Part shown: positions 6,839 to 12,000 of the stretch, in pieces
How the letters are laid out: each line of letters begins with the position of its first letter
Position numbering within the stretch: position 1 is the stretch's first letter
Assembly: GCA_021852245.1 (NCBI GenBank)
Contig: JAJZNY010000072.1
Location: 1-12,000 of the forward strand
Origin: Planctomycetota bacterium
Lineage (GTDB): Bacteria; Planctomycetota; Phycisphaerae; WQYP01
Length of the DNA stretch: 12,000 nt
Reading direction: 5' to 3'
Notes under the pieces: model-generated
Seen by the model: only the letters and a program-made list of their open reading frames with translations
Told to the model about the DNA's origin: nothing
Database searches by the model: none
Made by a program: the position numbers and the translations under genes

Positions 6839-7891
6839 ATGTCTGATCATAACCAGCGGATGCGGCGAATGCGGCAGAATCCCATCCTCCGTGACATGGC
6901 GACCGATTATGTTCTCCGATCGGAGGATTTCATTTTGCCGTTGTTTGTCCGCAACGGTGAGGACATTCGCCATCCTATCCTGAGCATGCCGGGCCATTTT
7001 CAATATTCACCCGATGTGCTGCTGGAGGAACTCTCGGAGTGGGCCGCCATGGGCCTCCGCGGGATCTTGCTTTTCGGCGTGGTGGATGCGGCGGACAAAG
7101 ATGCCGTCGGTTCGCATGCCCACGATCCGGACAATGCCGTCTGTACCACGTTGCGAATGGTGAAACGGGCGGGACTCAATTTGCTGCTGATGACCGATCT
7201 GTGTTATTGCGAATACACCGACCATGGACACTGCGGCCCGCTGGCCAAACCGGTGCGGGTAAAGCGTAAAGGCGGACGGATGTCCAAGACCGTGGCGGAG
7301 GAGCAATTTGAAGGCGTTGACAACGACGCCACCATTGAATTATTGGCCAAACAGGCGGTGATCCATTGCGAAGCGGGGGCGGATGTGGTGGCGCCATCCG
7401 GCATGATGGATCACGCCGTGGCGAGTATCCGCCGCAATTTGGATTCCGCCGGTTTTATTGATCGAGCCATCATGGGGTACTCGGTGAAATATGCCAGCGC
7501 ATTTTACGGCCCGTTTCGCGAAGCGGCCCAATCACCGCCGCAGTTCGGCGACCGGCGCGGCTATCAGATGGATTTTCGGCGCGCCACCACCGAGGCGATT
7601 CGTGAGGCTCAACTGGATGTGGCCGAGGGAGCCGACATGGTGATGGTCAAGCCGGGCATGCCGTATCTGGATGTTCTCCGAGAGGTAAGCCGGGCCGTTT
7701 CCGTACCGTGTGCGGTTTATCAGGTCAGCGGGGAATACGCCATGATCAAAGCGGCCGCACAGGCCGGTTGGCTGGATGAAAAGGCGGCGGTGCTCGAATC
7801 CATGTATGCGTTTAAGCGTGCCGGTGCCGGGCCGATCATCAGCTACCATGCGGTCGATGTCATAACCTGGCTGACGCAGGATCGCCAATAG
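6839..7891 (+). CDS. hemB: Delta-aminolevulinic acid dehydratase (porphobilinogen synthase), zinc type
   Basis: Cytoplasmic enzyme condensing two 5-aminolevulinates to porphobilinogen, the substrate of HemC. The 350-residue product is of normal to slightly long size. Both active-site lysines are present: Lys217 in GYSVKYASAFYGPFR and the Schiff-base Lys271 in MVMVKPGMPYLD. The zinc site DLCYCEYTDHGHCG supplies Cys122, Cys124 and Cys132, so this is the zinc-dependent form, not the aspartate-rich magnesium form. The N-terminal RRMRQNPILRDM is also typical. I chose ATG 6839 because GAGG (6830-6833) lies five bases upstream; an in-frame ATG at 6791 would overlap the preceding gene and add unconserved residues. 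It closes a tight same-strand run after ppx/gppA and the CusF-like gene. The last codons (HAVDVITWL) reappear, diverged, at 11720-11770. Confidence 0.97.
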   Translation: MSDHNQRMRRMRQNPILRDMATDYVLRSEDFILPLFVRNGEDIRHPILSMPGHFQYSPDVLLEELSEWAAMGLRGILLFGVVDAADKDAVGSHAHDPDNAVCTTLRMVKRAGLNLLLMTDLCYCEYTDHGHCGPLAKPVRVKRKGGRMSKTVAEEQFEGVDNDATIELLAKQAVIHCEAGADVVAPSGMMDHAVASIRRNLDSAGFIDRAIMGYSVKYASAFYGPFREAAQSPPQFGDRRGYQMDFRRATTEAIREAQLDVAEGADMVMVKPGMPYLDVLREVSRAVSVPCAVYQVSGEYAMIKAAAQAGWLDEKAAVLESMYAFKRAGAGPIISYHAVDVITWLTQDRQ

Positions 7892-7904
7892 GCATGGAGC
7901 CGCC

Positions 7905-7927
7905 CGGTGTTACCATCCATGACACCG
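7905..7927 (+). terminator. Possible weak terminator after hemB
   Basis: CGGTGT (7905-7910) pairs with ACACCG (7922-7927) around an 11-base loop, followed by TTTAT. The stem is short and the T-run has only three bases, so it is at best a weak intrinsic terminator. Its place 13 bases after the hemB stop is right for one. Confidence 0.3.
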
Positions 7928-7979
7928 TTTATCGGCGGCGACACTTGCCCTGAGCCTTTCTTCATGGAGTTTGCGCCAC

Positions 7980-10900
7980 ATGACGACTTCCAACCCCACA
8001 CCACCGGGAGATGACGTTTCACGACGTCACTTTCTCAAGGTGCTCACCGCCGGTTCAGCGGCGATGATCATCACGCCGCACCCCAGTGCCACCGCCGCCG
8101 CCCACGCCGAGGAAATCGGCGTTCCGCTGCGCGGGCCTGACGGCCGGGTCATCCTGTTTCACCCGCCAATGGCATCGGGCATTTCTCTGGGCGGCATGGG
8201 GGCCGGCACGTTCGAACTTCGGGCCGACGGGGCAATGTATGAATGGCAGATATTTAATAACTGGGGGCAGAGGCTGGTTCTGCCCGATACCTTCTTTGCC
8301 GTTCGCGCTCAGCAGGAAGGTGCGCCGGTCGTCACCCGCCGATTGGAAACCGTCCGTCATACCGACAACCCGGGCCGTCCGGTCCAAAATATTACCTACG
8401 AAGGTCGAGCCCCGATTGCGAAGTTGTGGTACGACGATCCGGAACTGCCGCTGGATATCTCTTTGACGGCATGGTCACCTCTGATACCGCATCAACCACG
8501 GGAGTCCGGTTTTCCCGCCGCCGTATTTTCTTTTGAACTGACGAATCGTTCAGCTAAGAAGGCGCAGGCCACCATACTCTCGAGCATGCGCAACGGAGTG
8601 GGTTTGAATAACGGCTGGACCGGAACGGAGAACCGGCTTGAGCGGGATCCGACCATGACGGCCGTTCACATGAAAGCTCGGACCGATTCGCGCCCGTCGG
8701 CGATGAGCAAACCTGTCCGCGTTCTGGCATTGATTGAATCCATACCGGCCAGAGTACGTGAAGTTTTACACAACACGAAAAATTTCGCTCTCGATACCAG
8801 CGTGAATGTCAATTCCGGATCGGTGGTTCTGCCATACCCAACCGCGAAGGAACTCGCCGAACATTACGACGTGATCTGGCTCGGCGAAATTCCGCATGCT
8901 AAAGTGGCGCTCGGCGAAGATAATATGACCATCATCCGGGATGCTGTACATCACGGCGTCGGCCTGCTGGCCACCGGTGGATGGGACGCATTTTACGGCG
9001 ACAGCGGCGATCGCTGGGGACATCTCAACGGCACGCCGATTGACGAAGCGCTGCCGGTACATCTATGCAATTCCATTGATACGGTCAACAACCCGACCGG
9101 TATTGATCTGGTTGAAAAAACAGATTTTCTATTTGGCGAACCACAACGCGAAACGATCGGCGGTTACAACCGAATCGCGGGATTAAAATCCGGAGCCAGA
9201 GTGCTTCTCAAAACCACCGGAGGCGCTCCGCTGCTGATTACAGGACATTACGGCAAAGGGCGTACCGCGGTTTGGGCCTGTTCAGTCGGCGGCGGTTGGC
9301 CCCCGGCAGATTGGACGCAGGTGCCGATGTTTTATGCCGGTCTGCTGGCCCATCTCGCACACGCAACCTTCAACCCCGGCTTTGGCGTTGATCCATTCGA
9401 TACCACCAGCGGCGACATGACGCTCGCCATTCTTACGCCGACCGCTTCGGCGTCCGCACAGTGGCGGGATCGCCGTGCGCTGTGGAAACGCTTTGAAGAT
9501 CAAGGCACACTGCTGGATCAGGAAGTGCCGCCGGAAGAGGCGCGAAATACCGCACTGGCCTCCACCATCGACCTCTCGCCCGGCGAAAAACGCACGATCA
9601 CGTTCATCCTGGCCTGGCACTTTCCCAATCAATATGATTATTCGCGCAATGCAAATTTTCTCGGCCACATGTACAGCCGGTGGTTTCATAATTCCATGGA
9701 AGTGGTCCGCGAGCTGGCGTCACGCCACGGTGATTTATTCACACGCACCAAAAGTTTTCAGGATGCGCTTTATGCGAGTTCCATGCCGCCGAAAGTAAAG
9801 GATGCGATTAACGCACAGCTGACCACCCTGAGCAAAGAAACATGGTGGGTGAAGGACGGCACCTATGCGGTCTGGGAAGGGATGGGGTGCTGCGGATTAC
9901 AAACCCTCGATGTGGCGTTTTACGGGTCCAATCCCATTTCACTCCTCTTTCCACATCAGCAGAGGACGTCCATGCGGCTCAGTGCACGCCATCAAAAACC
10001 GGACGGCGAAATGCCGCACTTTTTCCCCGGCACGTTTGAACACCCGGACGCATGGTACAAGATCGATCTCATGCCGGCGTTTACGTTGATGGTGTACCGC
10101 GATTATCTCTGGTCCGGTGACCATGCCTACCTGCGGGAAATGTGGCCGGTGATTACCAAAGCGATGGCGTATGACCAGCGCACCGATAAGGGCGGAGATT
10201 ATCTGCCCGATGACCACGGCCCTGACAGCACCTTCGACGGTTGGCCGATGAACGGTACCACCTCGTATGTTTCAAGTATTTTCCTGGCCGCATTGGCTGC
10301 CGGTATTCGAATGGCGCGGATATTGGGCGACCATAAAACCGAAGCCAACTACACACTCTGGCTTGAAAAAGGGAAGCGGAGCTTTGAATCCGAATTATGG
10401 AATGGGCAGTATTATCAGATGGCCCGCGACCTCAGAACCGGAACTGAAAACACGGGCATTCTTCTGGCGGGTACCGTCGGACAGTGGTTTGCCGACTTAT
10501 GTGATCTCGGAGAGATTTTACCGCGCGACCATGTGCGAATGCACAATGAAGCGGCTTTTCATTATTGCCGACAGAAGACCCGCCCCGGCATGCCTTACGT
10601 GCATCCGCATGATGGTATCGCCTACATCAACGGTTTCTGGCCCCACGGCGGCACGCCGTCCGGTGAAGGACAGTGGAGCGGGCCGTGGACGGGGATCGAA
10701 TTTATGTTTGCCTCATCCCTCGCCTACCTCGATCGAACCGATCTTTCCGTCACCGTAACCACCGATGTGTATGATCGCTATGTCCATCGCCGGGCTCCGT
10801 GGGATCACATTGAGTGCGGCCAACATTATTTTCGAGCACTGAGTGTCTGGACGGTGCTGCTGGGCCTGCAGGGTTTCAGATGGGATGCCATCCGCCGATC

Positions 10901-11231
10901 CCTTGGATTTTCGCCGCGAATTTCCGAAACCAACCATCGATCTCTGTTTTGCACGGCGGCCGGCTGGGGTGAATACTTCGCGCACACGAAGGGTACCACG
11001 CGTACCCATCGTGTGGTGCATCGGGCCGGCAAACTGGCGCTTTCGGAATTCACCATCGGGCTGAACCCCGCTGAAGGCTCCACACCGCTGAAACATCTGC
11101 GGGCCGAATTTAATGGAATACCAATCGCTTTCGACGCATCCGTTGTTGAAAAACGTGCCGTGATCAGATTCAAACACCCTCTCCGATTCAAGGAGGGTTC
11201 AGCCCTGGAAATCTCATGGCTCGCGAGTTGA
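7980..11231 (+). CDS. Tat-exported GH116 (GBA2-like) glycosidase with embedded GATase1-like domain
   Basis: A 1083-residue export-targeted enzyme. A twin-arginine signal SRRHFLK (14-20) precedes a hydrophobic stretch and a likely cleavage after AHA (41-43). Residues about 65-240 and 465-560 form the GH116 N-terminal beta domain (GGMGAGTFEL, MYEWQIFNNWG), and about 575-1000 the alpha-helical catalytic domain. By alignment from memory with human GBA2, the nucleophile is Glu633 (VWEGMG, before LDVAFYG) and the acid/base Asp753 (TFDGW). GH116 enzymes are retaining beta-glucosidases, beta-xylosidases or glucosylceramidases; the sugar here is unknown. Residues about 243-460 are a different domain resembling the GATase1-like family (PF07090 type): GGWDAFYGD, GTPIDEALPV and GHYGKGRTAVW. 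It has no GATase nucleophile cysteine. ATG 7980 is chosen over TTG 7971 for its spacing from GGAG (7966-7969). No neighbouring gene explains the substrate. Confidence 0.9.
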   Translation: MTTSNPTPPGDDVSRRHFLKVLTAGSAAMIITPHPSATAAAHAEEIGVPLRGPDGRVILFHPPMASGISLGGMGAGTFELRADGAMYEWQIFNNWGQRLVLPDTFFAVRAQQEGAPVVTRRLETVRHTDNPGRPVQNITYEGRAPIAKLWYDDPELPLDISLTAWSPLIPHQPRESGFPAAVFSFELTNRSAKKAQATILSSMRNGVGLNNGWTGTENRLERDPTMTAVHMKARTDSRPSAMSKPVRVLALIESIPARVREVLHNTKNFALDTSVNVNSGSVVLPYPTAKELAEHYDVIWLGEIPHAKVALGEDNMTIIRDAVHHGVGLLATGGWDAFYGDSGDRWGHLNGTPIDEALPVHLCNSIDTVNNPTGIDLVEKTDFLFGEPQRETIGGYNRIAGLKSGARVLLKTTGGAPLLITGHYGKGRTAVWACSVGGGWPPADWTQVPMFYAGLLAHLAHATFNPGFGVDPFDTTSGDMTLAILTPTASASAQWRDRRALWKRFEDQGTLLDQEVPPEEARNTALASTIDLSPGEKRTITFILAWHFPNQYDYSRNANFLGHMYSRWFHNSMEVVRELASRHGDLFTRTKSFQDALYASSMPPKVKDAINAQLTTLSKETWWVKDGTYAVWEGMGCCGLQTLDVAFYGSNPISLLFPHQQRTSMRLSARHQKPDGEMPHFFPGTFEHPDAWYKIDLMPAFTLMVYRDYLWSGDHAYLREMWPVITKAMAYDQRTDKGGDYLPDDHGPDSTFDGWPMNGTTSYVSSIFLAALAAGIRMARILGDHKTEANYTLWLEKGKRSFESELWNGQYYQMARDLRTGTENTGILLAGTVGQWFADLCDLGEILPRDHVRMHNEAAFHYCRQKTRPGMPYVHPHDGIAYINGFWPHGGTPSGEGQWSGPWTGIEFMFASSLAYLDRTDLSVTVTTDVYDRYVHRRAPWDHIECGQHYFRALSVWTVLLGLQGFRWDAIRRSLGFSPRISETNHRSLFCTAAGWGEYFAHTKGTTRTHRVVHRAGKLALSEFTIGLNPAEGSTPLKHLRAEFNGIPIAFDASVVEKRAVIRFKHPLRFKEGSALEISWLAS
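8700..9375 (+). other. GATase1-like domain inserted in the GH116 gene
   Basis: Within the glycosidase gene this segment encodes about residues 243-463. It reads as a complete Rossmann-like unit: a first strand VRVLALIES, then HYDVIWLGEI, RDAVHHGVGLLATGGWDAF, GTPIDEALPV, GYNRIAGLKSGARVLL, and closing strands LLITGHYGKGRTAVW. This order is that of GATase1-like proteins. GH116-type sequence stops at MTAVHMKA before it and resumes at GDMTLAIL after it, so it is an insertion inside the N-terminal beta domain. The function is not known; it may bind a ligand or be structural. Confidence 0.75.
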
Positions 11232-11409
11232 CGCGCCGCAGCTATCGCCTCACAGACCCGCGTCCGGGCCTCTGATCCGCCATCGTTCTGGAATGAGGGT
11301 GGCAGCGCCGCGATGCGACAGGCATACCCGCTTGACGTACCGGCCAGCCGGCCCGTCCAACACCAAATGCAGATGCCGCGCCGGGTAAGGCTCCATGTAT
11401 CACAACTGG
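11232..11409. other. Debris or intergenic stretch after the GH116 gene
   Basis: No recognised gene. On the minus strand 11250-11396 a 48-codon frame begins MEPYPARHLHLVLDG and could be a small gene or a fragment, but it has no good ribosome binding site and I do not recognise it. It follows the broken dehydrogenase below on the same strand, which makes relic sequence plausible. No clear terminator follows the GH116 stop. Confidence 0.35.
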
Positions 11410-11725
11410 CTACGCGAGAATCACCCGCTTTTTCGGCCCCTTCACAGACGCCGTCGCATTGCGGGTATCGACAATCAGGCGGCTGTGGCGGCAGATCATC
11501 GGCCAGTCATACTGGCTGTGATCGGTGGCAATCAGCACCAGATCATATTTGCGGAGATTAGCCGGGGTAAGGGGAACACTTTTCATCTGCAGATCATGAT
11601 GGCGCTGCCGATGGGTCGATGGGAATGCCGTAGCCGCCGAGGCCGGGGCCGGGATAGAACGCCTGAAAACCGAGTGGCTTGGTCTTGGCCGCGGCGATGA
11701 CCTTCCCTACAGCAATCCCCATGCG
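11410..11725 (-). pseudogene. Broken nucleotide-sugar dehydrogenase (UDP-HexNAc 6-dehydrogenase type)
   Basis: Two minus-strand pieces of one family lie in different frames. From about 11725 down to 11594 the frame reads RMGIAVGKVIAAAKTKPLGF, then FYPGPGLGGYGIPIDP before a TGA. This is the central active-site block, where intact enzymes have GLGGHCIPIDP. Here His and the catalytic Cys are Tyr and Gly. From 11586, or slightly earlier in the same frame, to the TAG at 11410 it reads MKSVPLTPANLRKYDLVLIA, then TDHSQYDW, IVDTRNAT and KKRVILA, the normal C-terminus. About 100 residues that should lie between the pieces, and the whole NAD-binding N-terminus, are missing. Intact members are about 430 residues and oxidise UDP-sugars such as UDP-GlcNAc or UDP-ManNAc for surface polysaccharides. 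Frameshift, internal deletion and loss of the catalytic Cys mark it as a relic. Confidence 0.8.
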
Positions 11726-11770
11726 GTGGATGTCATAACGTGGCTGGCCGATAGCCGTGCATCTGCATAA
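11720..11770 (+). pseudogene. Stray 3' tail of a second hemB-like gene
   Basis: The plus strand reads HAVDVITWLADSRASA followed by TAA. The first nine residues equal the end of the HemB in this window (HAVDVITWL, from 7847). Over the first 27 bases the two DNA sequences differ only at two third-codon positions, then diverge to different ends. Nothing hemB-like lies before 11720; the sequence there belongs to the broken dehydrogenase on the other strand. So this is a fragment of about 16 codons from a diverged hemB copy or a related genome, left at a recombination junction. Confidence 0.65.
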
Positions 11771-11831
11771 GGCGCGGTGTTGACCGTCTAAATACCCCGA
11801 ATTTGTACCCGGCTGAAAAAAGTGGAATATG

Positions 11832-12000
11832 TCACGCTTGATCCGGATCGCCGGGCGGAGTTTTTCTGCGGACGGCGGTGATCATCGGTTCACCGGTGTC
11901 ATAATCCAGTTGCCGTGGTTCGTATTCTTCATTCTCGCGTTGGCGTGTCATACCGGTGTAGTTCCATGACGCTACGGGCGCATCCTTGCGCCATGGCCGC
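11832..12000 (-). CDS. C-terminal end of an unidentified protein (partial)
   Basis: An open minus-strand frame enters from the right edge and ends at a TGA (complement of 11832-11834), giving 55 visible residues. It begins RPWRKDAPVASWNYTGMTRQ, continues with a charged stretch (RENEEYEPRQLDYDTGEP) and ends PPGDPDQA. The composition, rich in Glu, Asp and Arg with no odd residues, looks like a genuine soluble C-terminal tail. I do not recognise the family. The start lies beyond the window; Met17 in this fragment is a possible but unlikely start. It could also be another relic like its neighbours. Confidence 0.45.
   Translation of the reverse strand, partial: RPWRKDAPVASWNYTGMTRQRENEEYEPRQLDYDTGEPMITAVRRKTPPGDPDQA

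Noticed and set aside
11176..11198. Hairpin ACCCTC / GAGGGT at the end of the GH116 gene as a terminator
   Set aside because: It lies inside the coding sequence before the stop codon and has no T-run after it.
11190..11275. AAGGAGGG followed by a 19-codon frame (MARELTRRSYR) overlapping the GH116 stop
   Set aside because: The Shine-Dalgarno-like sequence is 18 bases from the ATG, too far, and the GAGG bases encode Lys-Glu-Gly of the glycosidase.

Overview
The window is moderately GC-rich bacterial DNA with short intergenic gaps and recognisable Shine-Dalgarno sites. Several features would fit a Planctomycetota or related PVC/Acidobacteria-type genome: a Tat-exported GH116 glycosidase carrying a GATase1-like domain, an MFS transporter fused to an acyltransferase, and lipoproteins of PVC-like style. 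No single marker fixes the phylum, so this is inference.

Layout, left to right. (1) 1-194, minus: the first 64 codons of a lipoprotein that runs off the left edge, possibly an outer-membrane efflux (TolC-type) lipoprotein. (2) 195-686: no convincing gene; it holds a 9-bp inverted repeat and a weak promoter candidate. (3) 687-1634, plus: hemC. (4) 1739-3718, plus: an MFS transporter fused to a PlsC-like acyltransferase domain whose catalytic signature is altered. (5) 3743-4639, minus: a CHAD-domain protein, convergent with (4) and divergent from (6). (6) 4696-6408, plus: a Ppx/GppA phosphatase with a C-terminal HD domain. (7) 6421-6804, plus: a small CusF-like copper-binding lipoprotein. (8) 6839-7891, plus: hemB of the zinc type. 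(9) 7980-11231, plus: a large Tat-exported GH116 glycosidase with a second domain embedded in it. (10) 11232-12000: a debris zone with a broken nucleotide-sugar dehydrogenase on the minus strand, a short stray hemB 3' tail on the plus strand, and the 3' end of an unidentified minus-strand gene entering from the right.

How they fit together. HemB makes porphobilinogen and HemC polymerises four of them, so two consecutive tetrapyrrole steps bracket the central genes. The CHAD protein (a family that binds polyphosphate) and Ppx/GppA (which cleaves polyphosphate or pppGpp) form a divergent pair likely devoted to polyphosphate. Ppx, the CusF-like protein and HemB are tightly spaced on one strand and may be co-transcribed. 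The GH116 enzyme looks like an independent export-targeted carbohydrate function.

The points most worth a second look are the domain inserted within the GH116 enzyme, the altered acyltransferase motifs in the MFS fusion, and the scar at 11410-11770. In that scar a decayed nucleotide-sugar dehydrogenase abuts a hemB tail at a shared 6-bp sequence.
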